A stretch of 64,000 nucleotides of DNA from Calothrix sp. HK-06 (GCF_001904745.1 NZ_MRCD01000006.1:118109-182108), one strand, 5' to 3'; positions 54,301-63,808 are shown, counted from the first letter of the stretch. Program-made: numbers and translations. Notes: generated by a model from the sequence alone, not told the origin.

Positions 54301-54878
54301 AAACTGTGGCAGAAACTAGTAAGCGTATTAAACGTCTCTCGGAATCTGGTCAAAAAGTTTCTCGTGTTGTTAACCTTATCAGTAATTTCACTACCCAAAC
54401 TCAAATTTTGGCACTCAACGCTGCTATTGAAGCAACAAAAGCAGGAGAGCATGGACGTGGGTTTGCAGTTGTTGCAGATGAGGTAAGAAGTTTAGCAGGA
54501 CAATCTGCGGAAGCTACAGCCGAAATTGAGGAATTAGTACAAGAAATTCAAGCTGGTACTACTGAGGTGGCGGCAGCAATGGATACAGGTATTCAGCAAG
54601 TTGTTGATGGGACTAAGTTAGTTACAGAAGTACGTCAGCAATTAAATGCAATTGTTGAAGCTACAACTCAAATTAGCGAATTGGTAGAACGCATTACTCA
54701 AACTACCCAAGTGCAAAATCAACAGTCGCAGTCAATTACCCAAACCATGACAGAAGTTGCGGGTATTGCCAATAAAACTTCGGCAGATTCTATTCAATTA
54801 TCTGCTTCGTTTAAAGAGTTGTTGGAGATGGCACAAGATTTACAGTTAAGTGCTAGTCAGTTTAAGGTGGCAATGTAA
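51354..54878 (+). CDS. Soluble multi-GAF methyl-accepting chemotaxis protein, cyanobacteriochrome-like
   Basis: A 1174-residue receptor without membrane segments. A Lys-rich N-terminus is followed by four GAF domains (about residues 75-225, 245-425, 470-635, 660-825), a HAMP-like helical linker, and a full MCP signalling domain ([40 protein letters not shown]). GAF3 has the bilin-type Cys-His ([20 protein letters not shown], Cys566-His567). GAF2 has Cys-Tyr ([13 protein letters not shown], Cys366), GAF1 and GAF4 have no such Cys. This is the plan of phototaxis receptors such as PixJ/PtxD. It should report light to CheW-CheA. Confidence 0.92.
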   Translation: MATELDATKNGAVKSEKSARKPTTAKSPKLATQEPLIQSSKIEPVESVKIKSQLQKSISDSELAMINQQVNVIYEKMQQASTFEELFEAAVDCVFEALGADRVLIYRFDDETSGTVVGEAVARGFTPAMRNGIPMVVFGYEQATNYKKQSVIRYDDIKTSYLTPDQQKLWGDFQLRASLNLPLRLDGKVWGILAIQQCSNSRVWQEHELTFLSQIGRELLLCLQPLKFTALLEERSEQEKLVARITHKIGQSLNFENLFRFATVEIRRLLQCDRVGIYHFYEDWTGEFIAESVGAGWISVVDEQDRDTSLRGNLSEHDRCTVKNFAALSSNPEADTYLKQTKGGEYARGQRYKQIDDIYAEGYSPCYIEILEKYQCRAYIVVPLFVDNQLWGLLAAYQNSGPRAWQQSEVDFMLQLASPLAVAIQQMEAQIKIQESSKQIERSAAREQVLARITSRLSRTMDLEAVFRLTGHMRSNLASERIDTIFKIVTQETRQMLSCSRVALYQFNPDWSGVFVAESVASGWSRVVEVIPVIEDSYLQETQGGRYKENDSLVVEDIYTIGHSPCHVELLEQMEARAYIIVPVFAGEKLWGLLGAYQNDKPRAWEKGELSSLIQVGIQVGVALKQVKYLEEVRQQSEQLSKLAERETNFVQFIFKIGQRIVERLQQKNFNPDSLFRSITQELRQLMSVDRAVIYRFNPDWSGEFIVEDVGSGYLKIAGTEMALTSDPILQESSGGRYRKNEPSAINDINLSADLTFNRETLEQWGARAYIAAPLFKGEQQLWGLLLTYQNTTPRNWEEGEVNLLIQVATQLGIVLQQSEYLEQLEVQSQQLSEAAKREKLANEALQQEVAQLLSAVQPALQGDLTVRAPVTDDEVGKIADTYNNTLENLRQLVTQVQQASRAVASTSQNSESSIVELANQAQQQFQALSQAVSQIQKMVASTEAVATSASLVEEAVQKANQTVKEGESAMNKTVDGITTIRETVAETSKRIKRLSESGQKVSRVVNLISNFTTQTQILALNAAIEATKAGEHGRGFAVVADEVRSLAGQSAEATAEIEELVQEIQAGTTEVAAAMDTGIQQVVDGTKLVTEVRQQLNAIVEATTQISELVERITQTTQVQNQQSQSITQTMTEVAGIANKTSADSIQLSASFKELLEMAQDLQLSASQFKVAM

Positions 54879-54889
54879 TTTTGTGGGAT

Positions 54890-54949
54890 GGGCATCCTTG
54901 CGCGTTCCAAATATAGGGGGAGGCGGGCTTTCTATGCCCGCTCCACAAG
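54890..54949. repeat. GCGGGC-type palindromic repeat between MCP and CheA genes
   Basis: TGTGGGATGGGCATCC at the start and GGGGAGGCGGGC..GCCCGCTCCACA later form nested arms. The same words occur at 10234-10263. An upstream in-frame extension of the CheA frame runs through this repeat, so it should not be taken as coding. Confidence 0.6.
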
Positions 54950-54974
54950 AAAGCAATTTAAAATTATAAATCAA

Positions 54975-57863
54975 ATGAATGATTATCAAGAGCAATTAAT
55001 TCATCATTTTTCTTTAGAGGCGCCAGAACTGTTGGCTACAATTGAGCAAGCGTTGCAAAGTCTACAGGTTGGTAAAAATAATATTGAGCAGGTGCGTACA
55101 TTGATGCGCGCGACTCATACTCTTAAAAGTATTGCAGCTACGCTAGGGTTGGAAACTATTAAGAATATTTCTCACTCGCTGGAAGATGTTTTTCGGGCAA
55201 TTCAGGCGCCTGATGTAAAAATTGATACGCAAATGCAAGCTTTATTCTTTGAAAGTTACGAATGCTTGCGCGACCCTTTAATGGCAGAACTAAATGGTTT
55301 GCCTTTTAGTGATGATAAGGTAGTTAAGCGTTTTGCTGATGTGTTTTCGCAGTTTCGTATCAAGCTGGGTGATTTGTTAGTCGAAGAAACCCAAGCAACA
55401 GAAGAAGCAGATGCAGCAAATGTAGATTTTGACAGTATTAAGACGCTGTTTGAGAGCTACATTGGGCCCGAGTTAGAAAAAACTGCTACAATTCTTGCTG
55501 GCGCCAAACCCAAAGAAGCTTCGGATGTGCTTCGTCAAACCGCAGAACTATTCCAAAGTTATGCAAAAGCGATTCAACTTAAAAGCTTAGAAGCTGTTGC
55601 AGAAACAACAATTACTGCCCTTGATAATAATCCTCGTTCAACTCGTAGAATTGCTAGGTTAGCAGTAGAAAATTTACGTTCTTATTATAATGCTATTGTT
55701 TCAGGCGAGAATCCTCAAACTGGATATCCTTCGGAAGCTTTACTCGCACTTGTAAAATTAAATAATTCACCACAGCTTGATTCACTCCCAGAAGAAGTTA
55801 TCAACTTGTCACCGAAAAATACAGTTGTCAGTGATGTACAGCCAAATCAGCGAGTAGAATGTGAACCTATGTTAGAAGAAGTTAATAATGCTCCTGCTGC
55901 ATTTTTTCCAAAAGTTGTTCGTGTTAATGTTGACCATTTGGAACAGCTTAATTATTTAAATGCGGAGCTTTTGACAAATCAAAATCGCCAGTTTTTACAA
56001 GATACTAAAACGCGCAACTCTTTAAGAAAGCTTTTAAGTCGTTTGCGACAATTTCAGCAAATGTTAGGCGATTTACAAGACTGGCCAAATCCATTGAGGA
56101 TACATCATACTGAACATAATAATTATAAAAATCAATGTGATAATTTTGACGATTTAGAGTTAGATTCTTATAACGAATTACAAATTTTTATTCAAAATCT
56201 TATTGAAGAAGCAGGCGAACTGGAACAAGAGATTGACTCGTTAGAACTAGTAAACCGTCAAACAACACAGCTTTTAAAGAAACAACAAAAGCTCTTGACA
56301 AATTCACGAGATGTGCTATTAGAGGCACGAATGCTTCCTTTAGGTAGTATTTTAAATCGATTACACCCAGTATTAGAACAGCTACAGAATAAATATAATA
56401 AATCAATAAATTTAAATATCAAAGGTAACGAAGTATTGGTAGACAAAGCAATTGCCGAAAGACTATATGAACCACTTTTACATTTAGTCCGTAACTCATT
56501 TGACCACGGGATTGAAACATCTGAAATTAGAAGTTTACGCGGTAAATCACCTGTTGGTCATATTGAAATTCGTGCTTATTACCAAGGAAGTCAATTAATT
56601 ATTGACGTTCAAGACGATGGTGGAGGTCTTGATTTTAATGCAATCCGTCAAAAAGCAGTTGCCCGTGGACTAATAACCGAAGATATTGCCCGTATACAAA
56701 CAGACTCTCAGCTTGCAGAATTATTATTTGAACCAGGATTTTCTACTGCAAAACAAATCAATGATGTTTCTGGACGTGGTGTTGGACTAGATGTGGTCAA
56801 AGTACAACTCCAAGCAATTCAAGGTTCAGTCGCTGTACATACCGAAGCGCATAAAAATACTACCTTCTCTCTGCAAATACCCTTAAGTCTCAGCATCAGT
56901 AAATTATTAGTTTGTCAAGTTGGTAAAAAAGTCTACGCATTAGCAGCAGATACTATCGACCAAATTTTATTACCAAAACCGGGACAAATTCAAGAATCTG
57001 AACACGGTAGAATTTTACGTCTACCTAATTCCACTACAAATAAACGTAATGGAGGCGAACTAATACGTATTTACAGACTCGAAGAAATTCTTGACTACTC
57101 AAGTCGTCAACCTGCACATATTACTTCTGATGCTTATGCATTAGAAGGAAATACTTTACTACCATTATTAATTGTTCGTTGCCAAGAACAATTACTTGCA
57201 CTCGAAGTAGATAGAATTATTTGGGAGCAAGAGTTGGTCATCCGTCCGTTTGGTAAGTTAGTTTCAACTCCACCTTATGTCTATGGTGGAACAATTTTAG
57301 CCGATGGTGGCTTAACTTTGGTAATTAACGGCGCCGCTTTGCTCGACCATATTCTCAACCAAGAAATACAAATAATGGAACAGTCTTGGGAAGAAACAAG
57401 GACTAGTCCGCAAAGAAACTTATCAACACATGGGCGCCTTCATCCTGCATTACCAACAAAGTTAGACAATCATAACCGAACTATAGTAATCGTCGATGAT
57501 TCCATAACCTTACGTCAAGCATTAGTATTTACATTACAAAAAGCAGGTTATCAAACTTTGCAAGCACGCGACGGTTACGAAGCAATATCGCATATCAAAA
57601 CTCACCCAGAAGTACACTTAATTATTTGTGATATAGAAATGCCACGCATGAACGGGTTTGAATTTCTTGCCCACTGTGCAGCAGACGAACATTTATCTAA
57701 TATCCCAATTCTAATTTTGAGTTCACGCACCGCTACTAAACATCGTCACTTAGCACTAAAATTAGGCGCCAGAGCTTATTTAACCAAACCTTACTCAGAA
57801 GCACAGTTACTATCTACCGTAACTCAAGTTTTCACCTCTCATAAACTATTAATTAGCAAGTAA
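54975..57863 (+). CDS. CheA-REC hybrid histidine kinase (PilL/PtxE-like)
   Basis: About 962 residues from ATG 54975; a frame extension to 54888 only crosses a repeat. Order: HPt domain (MRATHTLKSIAATLGL, phospho-His near residue 48), a second helical HPt-like region, a dimerisation helix pair, kinase domain (LLHLVRNSFDHGIETSEIR, VQDDGGGLDFNAIR, DVSGRGVGLDVVKVQL), CheW-like domain (ISKLLVCQVGKKVYALAAD) and a C-terminal receiver (IVIVDDSITLRQALVF, phospho-Asp in IICDIEMPRMNGFE, TKPYSE). All catalytic motifs are intact. It is the intact counterpart of the broken kinase at 24403-26146. Confidence 0.94.
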   Translation: MNDYQEQLIHHFSLEAPELLATIEQALQSLQVGKNNIEQVRTLMRATHTLKSIAATLGLETIKNISHSLEDVFRAIQAPDVKIDTQMQALFFESYECLRDPLMAELNGLPFSDDKVVKRFADVFSQFRIKLGDLLVEETQATEEADAANVDFDSIKTLFESYIGPELEKTATILAGAKPKEASDVLRQTAELFQSYAKAIQLKSLEAVAETTITALDNNPRSTRRIARLAVENLRSYYNAIVSGENPQTGYPSEALLALVKLNNSPQLDSLPEEVINLSPKNTVVSDVQPNQRVECEPMLEEVNNAPAAFFPKVVRVNVDHLEQLNYLNAELLTNQNRQFLQDTKTRNSLRKLLSRLRQFQQMLGDLQDWPNPLRIHHTEHNNYKNQCDNFDDLELDSYNELQIFIQNLIEEAGELEQEIDSLELVNRQTTQLLKKQQKLLTNSRDVLLEARMLPLGSILNRLHPVLEQLQNKYNKSINLNIKGNEVLVDKAIAERLYEPLLHLVRNSFDHGIETSEIRSLRGKSPVGHIEIRAYYQGSQLIIDVQDDGGGLDFNAIRQKAVARGLITEDIARIQTDSQLAELLFEPGFSTAKQINDVSGRGVGLDVVKVQLQAIQGSVAVHTEAHKNTTFSLQIPLSLSISKLLVCQVGKKVYALAADTIDQILLPKPGQIQESEHGRILRLPNSTTNKRNGGELIRIYRLEEILDYSSRQPAHITSDAYALEGNTLLPLLIVRCQEQLLALEVDRIIWEQELVIRPFGKLVSTPPYVYGGTILADGGLTLVINGAALLDHILNQEIQIMEQSWEETRTSPQRNLSTHGRLHPALPTKLDNHNRTIVIVDDSITLRQALVFTLQKAGYQTLQARDGYEAISHIKTHPEVHLIICDIEMPRMNGFEFLAHCAADEHLSNIPILILSSRTATKHRHLALKLGARAYLTKPYSEAQLLSTVTQVFTSHKLLISK

Positions 57864-57927
57864 GAAACCGGGTTTCTATGTAAAATCATCATTTTTATTA
57901 CAATCTCAAAAAAGAAACCCGGTTTCT
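57862..57927. repeat. AAACCGGGTTT inverted-repeat element, copy 7 (best preserved)
   Basis: AAGAAACCGGGTTTCT at 57862-57877 and AAGAAACCCGGTTTCT at 57912-57927 are 16-base arms, each itself a palindrome, around AAAATCATCATTTTTATTAC. It starts at the CheA stop codon. The interior matches the copy at 27677-27741 over more than 20 bases. Confidence 0.85.
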
Positions 57928-57953
57928 CACGTTTATTACCAACTGGAGTATAT

Positions 57954-58424
57954 ATGGAAGAAAAGTATATTACATTCAAGATTTACGACTATCTGCTGGC
58001 ATTAGCAGTTAATAGCGTTTTCAAAGTCACCACCTGTCCACCCGACTTTAGTCAAACGCTACAACAGTCAAAGTTAGCTCAAATGGGTCAGCGAACCGTA
58101 ATGTTGATAAATCTTCATTCATATCTTGACCCCAATTACAACCACAATCAACAAAACGATAATAATGGGCGTTTTCTAATTATATCCCAAGGCCGAAACG
58201 CTGAATTCTACGGCATCCTCGCAGATACACCCCCAAGTATGCTCTCAATTAGCGATACCAGCATTCAACCTGTACCCCAATCTTTTCACAGCATTGGATT
58301 ACCAACTTGGGTAAGTAAAATTGCTATCATTGACCAAAAAGGTAAACCCACAACTATTTTAATGCTCGATATTAACCAAAATTTCTCAAACCAAACCCTA
58401 GATATGGTGTCAAACTATAGGTAA
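57954..58424 (+). CDS. Second CheW-like coupling protein
   Basis: A 156-residue protein with a divergent CheW pattern: ITFKIYDYLLALAVNSVFKV, GQRTVMLINLHSYLDPN, GRFLIISQGRNAEFYGILAD and SIGLPTWVSKIAIIDQKG. It lies about 90 bases after CheA with the repeat element between them and is the last gene of the cluster. Two CheW proteins are usual in pil/che operons, one specific for each MCP or for CheA complexes. Confidence 0.78.
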   Translation: MEEKYITFKIYDYLLALAVNSVFKVTTCPPDFSQTLQQSKLAQMGQRTVMLINLHSYLDPNYNHNQQNDNNGRFLIISQGRNAEFYGILADTPPSMLSISDTSIQPVPQSFHSIGLPTWVSKIAIIDQKGKPTTILMLDINQNFSNQTLDMVSNYR

Positions 58425-58527
58425 CATTATATAGGAATCCGATTTGATAATTGAAAAAATTGTGCGTAGCTGTAAGGTGGGCTACGTAATATTTCAAAAA
58501 TCAAATAGTAACGCTATACGTTTGAAT

Positions 58528-59733
58528 ATGTTTAAACAAAGCCGATTCATTTCTTGGCTGCTATTACTGATAAGTTTAATCACATTATTTATAAATGCTT
58601 GGATTTTAATTCCTGCTCCCATAATGCCACTGTTGGTGTTATCGGTCGGCGCCCGTGAAGTTTGTCCGTGGTTACTGATTGTTAATATTGTCACATTATT
58701 TACAGCATGGCTTTTGCTTCGTGGTTATTTTAGGCGCCTTGCTTTAATAGCTAGTTTAATAGGACTGCTAATTTGCGGATGGGAACTAGTAAGCATTGCA
58801 CCAGCACAAGCACAAATGGAAAACGCGATGCGGCAAGAGTTAGGGCAAGATTATTTAAATAAAATTCCTGCTGAAGCTTTATCGCAAATGCGAAGTACAC
58901 CTTTTGCCTTTATTGACTCATTTCGAGGTATTTCTCAGGGCAAAACTCGTCATCTAGAAGGTGTTAGTTTTAACACTTCGGCTGGAGATGATTTAAGTAT
59001 GGAAATCTATCAACCTCCAGAAAAAGGTATTTATCCAGCACTTGTAGTTATTTATGGTGGTGCATGGAGAAGTGGTAGTCCTAAAACTTATCCAGACTTT
59101 AATCGATATATGGCAGCACGTGGATATACTGTATTTGCTATCGACTATCGTCATGCACCACGCTATCGTTACCCTGTGCAATTAGAAGATGTACTAGCAA
59201 GTTTAAATTTTATTCGTGAAAACGCAGCTAAATATGAAGCTGATGCTGAACGGGTAGTATTGTTCGGACGTTCATCAGGCGCCCATTTGGCAATGTTAGC
59301 AGCATATAACAGTAATGTATTACCCGTTCGAGGAGTAATTAGTTATTACGGGCCAGTAAATTTAACAGAAGGATATAACAATCCTCCACGTCCAGACCCA
59401 ATTAATATACGCTTGGTGTTAGATGATTTTCTTGGAGGTGTACCGCAACAACTACCCAAAAAGTATGAAGTAGCTTCACCTATAAGTTATGTAAAGAATA
59501 AAGTGGCGCCGACTTTACTAATATATGGTAGTCAAGACCATGTGGTAGAAGCTAAATATGGAAGACAAATATATCAAGGTTTACGGAAAGAAGGTAATAC
59601 GGCAGTTTTACTAGAAATTCCTTGGGCTGAACATGCTTTTGATACTGTTTTTAATGGCGTGAGTAATCAGTTGGCTTTGTATTATACAGAAAGGTTTTTA
59701 GCTTGGGTAGTGAAGACTGGCAACGGATTATAA
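58528..59733 (+). CDS. Membrane-anchored alpha/beta hydrolase (esterase/lipase-like)
   Basis: About 401 residues from ATG 58528; an in-frame TTG at 58444 would add 28. Three hydrophobic segments in the first 110 residues (FISWLLLLISLITLF, PLLVLSV, LALIASLIGLLICGW) anchor it. The hydrolase domain shows LVVIYGGAWRSGS in place of HGG, nucleophile in VLFGRSSGAHLAML (GxSxG), Asp in LIYGSQDHVVEA and His in WAEHAFDTVF. Substrate unknown; the fold suits small esters or lipids. Confidence 0.85.
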   Translation: MFKQSRFISWLLLLISLITLFINAWILIPAPIMPLLVLSVGAREVCPWLLIVNIVTLFTAWLLLRGYFRRLALIASLIGLLICGWELVSIAPAQAQMENAMRQELGQDYLNKIPAEALSQMRSTPFAFIDSFRGISQGKTRHLEGVSFNTSAGDDLSMEIYQPPEKGIYPALVVIYGGAWRSGSPKTYPDFNRYMAARGYTVFAIDYRHAPRYRYPVQLEDVLASLNFIRENAAKYEADAERVVLFGRSSGAHLAMLAAYNSNVLPVRGVISYYGPVNLTEGYNNPPRPDPINIRLVLDDFLGGVPQQLPKKYEVASPISYVKNKVAPTLLIYGSQDHVVEAKYGRQIYQGLRKEGNTAVLLEIPWAEHAFDTVFNGVSNQLALYYTERFLAWVVKTGNGL

Positions 59734-59822
59734 ACGGATGTAACGGATGAAAAATTTTTGGGCACCGTCTTTTTTATGGCGGGGAGTGTCAAACTTAGGT
59801 ATGCGACAAAGGCAAATTAATT

Positions 59823-60728
59823 ATGCTTTTACATAAATACTTCTTTACATTAGGTAGTAGTGCTTTAATAGTAAAAACATTACTTATAGCTTTTATGCAG
59901 TCTGTAGGAGCAGTCATTATTGCTCAAAATACTTCGTTTTGTCAATTCGGTAGTTTATACACTTTCAAATCAGGAGATACACTTTTCCGAATTGCTCAGT
60001 CTAATTTAGATAATGGTAATCGTTGGCGTGAGATTAGGAAACTAGATGGTAGCATGTTTACAGATGCAGAAGTTGCTCTCCTCAAGCCTGGTCAGCAGAT
60101 TTGCATTCCTGGTTCTACATCTAAAACGGAGTTTAATTTAAATCAGGCGCCTGCTGTTGGTAAGGGAAATTTTAATCAAATGCTGGAAGCTCTAGGAGCA
60201 TTTGAATCTGGTTTCCCATCAGGCAACCCAAATCAATACAAGGCAGAAAATTCATTGGGTTTTATCGGTAAATATCAATTTGGAGAACCGTTATTAATTG
60301 ACCTTGGTTATTACCAAGCAACTACTTTCTTTGGTCAAGGCGCCGATAAGAATTATTGGCGAGGTAGTTGGACAGGAAAGAATGGTATTAATAGTAAAGA
60401 GCAATTCCAAAATTCTCCCCAAGTTCAAGAAATTGCTATTCGTGAGGCTTTTAACCTCAACTGGCAGCGTGTCAACAAAAAGCTGGCAGCAAAAGGACAG
60501 TCAATAAATGATTATCTAGGCAAGCAAAAAACATTTACAGATAGGGGAACTTCTAAAACAATTACTATCAGCCTTTCTGGGATTTTAGCAGGCGCCCACT
60601 TACGTGGTTCTGGTGGAGTAGCTAACCTGCTGCTAAACAGCCAAGTTAGTTACGATCAGTTTGGAACTTCGATTCTCCGTTATATGGACGAATACGGTGG
60701 TTATAACGTTACACCTCTAGATTTTTAG
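59823..60728 (+). CDS. LysM-domain protein with lysozyme-like region
   Basis: A 301-residue exported protein. A hydrophobic N-terminus (SALIVKTLLIAFMQSVGA) is followed by a LysM peptidoglycan-binding domain (YTFKSGDTLFRIAQSNLDNG, LKPGQQICIPGS, about residues 40-100). The rest contains ALGAFESGFPSGNPNQY, NSLGFIGKYQFGEPLL and LAGAHLRGSGGVANLL, a layout like lysozyme/transglycosylase-fold proteins with a possible catalytic Glu in FESG. Its stop codon overlaps the end of a truncated minus-strand gene by 20 bases. Confidence 0.75.
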   Translation: MLLHKYFFTLGSSALIVKTLLIAFMQSVGAVIIAQNTSFCQFGSLYTFKSGDTLFRIAQSNLDNGNRWREIRKLDGSMFTDAEVALLKPGQQICIPGSTSKTEFNLNQAPAVGKGNFNQMLEALGAFESGFPSGNPNQYKAENSLGFIGKYQFGEPLLIDLGYYQATTFFGQGADKNYWRGSWTGKNGINSKEQFQNSPQVQEIAIREAFNLNWQRVNKKLAAKGQSINDYLGKQKTFTDRGTSKTITISLSGILAGAHLRGSGGVANLLLNSQVSYDQFGTSILRYMDEYGGYNVTPLDF

Positions 60729-60918
60729 TGATATCCGGTTGAATGGTATAAGCATAATTCACTGAATTGATAGAGCTACGAATTGTTAATAGTCCATCCA
60801 CGTCATTAGTATCTAAATGCGAGCTTGTTACTTCTAAATTGGGCAATGCTTGAATATGTTTTAGGCACTTACTCAATAATGGGTCTTCTTGATTCAGGAA
60901 ATGAAACTGTTTCGGCAT
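60709..60918 (-). pseudogene. Truncated AbiEi-like antitoxin fragment
   Basis: A 69-codon frame from ATG 60918: KQFHFLNQEDPLLSKCLKHI, LPNLEVTSSHLDTNDVDG and SSINSVNYAYTIQPDITKN, then a stop inside the 3' end of the LysM gene. The N-terminus resembles AbiEi-type antitoxins or nuclease-like proteins of about 200-300 residues, so roughly two thirds are missing. The overlap with a convergent gene supports truncation. The family match is from memory. Confidence 0.5.
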
Positions 60919-61030
60919 AATCATTCTTCAACTCTTATTTTTTATTTTAAATTAATTAGTCGCATTAGCAACTTTTTTTATTTTGTGTCGAATTTTCTCT
61001 GTGTCTCTGTGGTAATAATCCTCCAATTAA

Positions 61031-61059
61031 GAGACAGGCAGGGATGCCTGTTCCACAAG
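61031..61059. repeat. ACAGGC..GCCTGT palindromic repeat
   Basis: AGACAGGCAGGGATGCCTGT is a compact hairpin followed by TCCACAAGAG. It is related to 33168-33195 and lies just after the stop of the CocE/NonD hydrolase gene on the other strand. Confidence 0.6.
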
Positions 61060-61078
61060 AGTTTAATTTTAAGTTAAT

Positions 61079-62716
61079 TTAATTAATTGTGGGTAAAATT
61101 ATTTTTGATGTTGGATTACTGCTGGTGGTAATTGTTAGGGTGATAATTTCGGCATTAATTGACTTTTGTTTGCTTATTTCTTCACCTGTTCCTGCGTTCA
61201 TTGTGTAAGCGGGGAAGCAAGCTGCACTTATGCTTAATCTTAATGCGTTACCTTGTTGTATGCGCGCGCAAGTTGGTTGTAAGTTAATTTTTCTAAGTTG
61301 AAGACTGGTACCTTCTAAACAATTTAAGTAACCTTGAGTAATATTGTACACTCGTCCATCTGGATAAACTTCAGAAAGTACGGCGCATAAATCAAAGCTT
61401 GATTTATCGGCAAAACAAGAAATTTCTACTATGACGTTACCTGTAATATGTAGGTTTTCTGTCAGAGTTTCTGTTGTATACGTTAAAACATCGGCACGAC
61501 AGTCAATGTGTGACCTATCGAACATACCTGCTGGAATTCCTGCGTGACCACCTAATGATGGAACTGGGCGCCAAGGGTCATGAACAATAACATCAGATGT
61601 ATTATCATCAAGAGGGTTTAAGCTTAATTTACCATCGTCTAGTTGAATGCTAGCAAGTCCGTTACTTGACAAAAAGTATGATTTATTCTGTGATGAAGGA
61701 AAGTTAGCGAAATTTTGCCATATATTACTGCCCATTTCAAATAACCAGACTGGGGGCAAGTTTAATAAACCTGTATCTTCACCTTTTAAATATTGGTCAA
61801 ACCATGCTATTTGCATTTTATCTACTGGGCTAATAGCATTTATACCAAAGTCTACGGCGCCTACTTTTCGTCCCCAAGGTATATGTGCCCACGGACCCAC
61901 TAGTAACTGTTGACGGTGTTGACTGCGTGCGACAATATCTTGATATAGATTTAATGTGCCGCGTAAATATGTATCAAACCACCCACCAATATGAAACATT
62001 GGTATGTCTATATTTTGAAGGTGGGTTTTTGGAGAAAGTTCTTGCCAGTAATTATCTGATGCAGGTCGTGTTACCCAATCATGATAATAAGAATCTACGG
62101 CATAAAATTTTAAGACTTCTGGATAATTGGGAATTGCATCGTTTAAGGGTAGGTTACGTGCGGCGCCTGATAATGCTTGGTATGCGCGTTCTACTTTTTG
62201 TAAGCGTGCGGTTTCTGCTGATAGTTGAATAGCCCAAGCAAGATTTGTTTGTAAACAAAAGGCGCCTCCTTCATATGCCCAGTCACTATATAAATCGTAG
62301 CCAATCATTGCTGGACAAATTGCCTTTAGTGCAGATGGTTGTGTGGCTGCTGCATATAATTGCGTCATTCCTTGATAGGAAAACCCGTACATGCCTACGT
62401 TACCATTGCTACCTGGTAATTTGGCTGCCCAGTTGACAGTATCTTCACCGTCATTAATTTCATGAGCAAATAACTTAAACTCACCTTCCGAAGTACCCCG
62501 TCCCCGTACATCTTGAATAACTACAATATACCCGTGTGCAGCGTACCAACTTGGATGTGCGTAAACTACCGTTGATGCGATAGCGCGTCCATAAGGTTGA
62601 CGCATTAATAGTACAGGAAATTCACCGTCGGCATCGGGACGATAAATATCAGCATCGAGACGAACTCCATCGCGCGTGTAGATGCAAACGGTTTGTTTCT
62701 CCGAGACGGGTAACAT
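61079..62716 (-). CDS. CocE/NonD family hydrolase (X-Pro dipeptidyl-peptidase-like)
   Basis: A 545-residue alpha/beta hydrolase. The N-terminal region shows VCIYTRDGVRLDADIYRP and VVIQDVRGRGTSEGEF; the nucleophile lies in VGMYGFSYQGMTQLYAA (GxSxxG), the Asp is probably in the MFHIGGWFDTYLRGTL region and His in the LLVGPWAHIPWG region. A jelly-roll C-terminal domain follows. Family members cleave esters, acyl-amino acids or prolyl peptides; the substrate is unknown. It is 45 bases upstream of the lpxD stop on the same strand, so lpxD and this gene may be one transcript. Confidence 0.88.
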   Translation of the reverse strand: MLPVSEKQTVCIYTRDGVRLDADIYRPDADGEFPVLLMRQPYGRAIASTVVYAHPSWYAAHGYIVVIQDVRGRGTSEGEFKLFAHEINDGEDTVNWAAKLPGSNGNVGMYGFSYQGMTQLYAAATQPSALKAICPAMIGYDLYSDWAYEGGAFCLQTNLAWAIQLSAETARLQKVERAYQALSGAARNLPLNDAIPNYPEVLKFYAVDSYYHDWVTRPASDNYWQELSPKTHLQNIDIPMFHIGGWFDTYLRGTLNLYQDIVARSQHRQQLLVGPWAHIPWGRKVGAVDFGINAISPVDKMQIAWFDQYLKGEDTGLLNLPPVWLFEMGSNIWQNFANFPSSQNKSYFLSSNGLASIQLDDGKLSLNPLDDNTSDVIVHDPWRPVPSLGGHAGIPAGMFDRSHIDCRADVLTYTTETLTENLHITGNVIVEISCFADKSSFDLCAVLSEVYPDGRVYNITQGYLNCLEGTSLQLRKINLQPTCARIQQGNALRLSISAACFPAYTMNAGTGEEISKQKSINAEIITLTITTSSNPTSKIILPTIN

Positions 62717-62761
62717 AGTTAAGTTTGGGAAAAGGGAAGGAATTAACCTTTCCCATTTTCC

Positions 62762-63808
62762 CTATTTTTGGGCAATTTGATTTTGTAATTGTTTTATTGT
62801 TTGATACATTTCGGGCAGTCGCTTTAAAATTGCCGACACTTTCAAAAACTGTTTATACGGCATTGCTGGATTTCCGCAATATGTTTCACCACCTGGGATA
62901 TCATTGTGAACTCCTGCTTTTGCTGCAACTACGGCGCCGTCACCAATTTTGGATTCGTTGGCAATTCCTGTTTGTCCTGCTAAAATGACGCGGTTGCCAA
63001 TTTCTACACCACCGGCAAGTCCTGTTTGTCCTGCTATCGCGCAACCAAAACCAACTTTACAGCCGTGACCTATTTGGGCTAAGTTATCAATTATTGTACT
63101 ACGACCTATGCGGGTTTCACCTACAGCCGGACGGTCAATTGCTGAATTACAGCCGACTTCTACATTATCTTCTAAAATAGTACATCCAGATTGTTCGATT
63201 TTAAACCAACCTGTTGCTGTTGGCACAAATCCAAATCCCTCGGCGCCAATTACTACACCGCTATGAATTACACAATTATTACCGATTTGAGAACGTTCGT
63301 GGATTGTGCAGTTAGCATGTAGTACTGTGTTATTACCAATTTTGACATCAGGATATATAACGACGTTGGGATGAATACACACTTCGTCACCTATTTCTAC
63401 ATTGGGCTGAATTACTACATGGGCGCCAATGTGGACATTATTCCCAATTTTTGCCGTCGGGTCAATTACCGCACTTGGATGTATGGAGGCTAGGGGGCGC
63501 CAAGGTTGATAGAATAGCTTTATCGTTTGGGCAAACATTAATCGCGGTTCACGTGCAGCAATCCAAACTATGCCACGTTCTGTTGCTTGTGCTTGTAAGC
63601 TTTCATCATGCGGTAAAATCAAAGCACTAGCTAAAGTTTTAGTCACCATCGCCGCAAATTTGGTGCCTTCAATATAGCTCAGGGTACCATTGGCTGCTTC
63701 CGCAACCGCTGCAACGCCTAGTATGTCAGGATTATGGTCTTTATTTGAGGTATAACTGTTGGTAACGGCACCATCACCGAGTTTTTCAATAATTTCGCTG
63801 AATTTCAT
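62762..63808 (-). CDS. lpxD: UDP-3-O-acylglucosamine N-acyltransferase LpxD
   Basis: The enzyme adding the second acyl chain in lipid A synthesis. A 348-residue protein with the N-terminal uridine-binding domain (MKFSEIIEKLGDGAV) and a left-handed beta-helix of hexapeptide repeats (IGNNVHIGAHVVIQPNVEIG, IGNNTVLHANCTIHERSQIG). The catalytic region shows VIGAEGFGFVPT and NLAQIGHGCKVGFG with the conserved His. Cyanobacteria make reduced lipid A, and lpxD is common in them. It starts the last transcript of the window, on the minus strand. Confidence 0.94.
   Translation of the reverse strand: MKFSEIIEKLGDGAVTNSYTSNKDHNPDILGVAAVAEAANGTLSYIEGTKFAAMVTKTLASALILPHDESLQAQATERGIVWIAAREPRLMFAQTIKLFYQPWRPLASIHPSAVIDPTAKIGNNVHIGAHVVIQPNVEIGDEVCIHPNVVIYPDVKIGNNTVLHANCTIHERSQIGNNCVIHSGVVIGAEGFGFVPTATGWFKIEQSGCTILEDNVEVGCNSAIDRPAVGETRIGRSTIIDNLAQIGHGCKVGFGCAIAGQTGLAGGVEIGNRVILAGQTGIANESKIGDGAVVAAKAGVHNDIPGGETYCGNPAMPYKQFLKVSAILKRLPEMYQTIKQLQNQIAQK

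Noticed and set aside
54888..54974. N-terminal extension of the CheA frame by 29 codons
   Set aside because: It only reads through a palindromic repeat (GCGGGC family); the HPt homology starts at the ATG at 54975.
22497..57927. CRISPR-like array made of the AAACCGGGTTT repeats
   Set aside because: The copies are kilobases apart, have paired ends and a shared interior, and are not regularly spaced.
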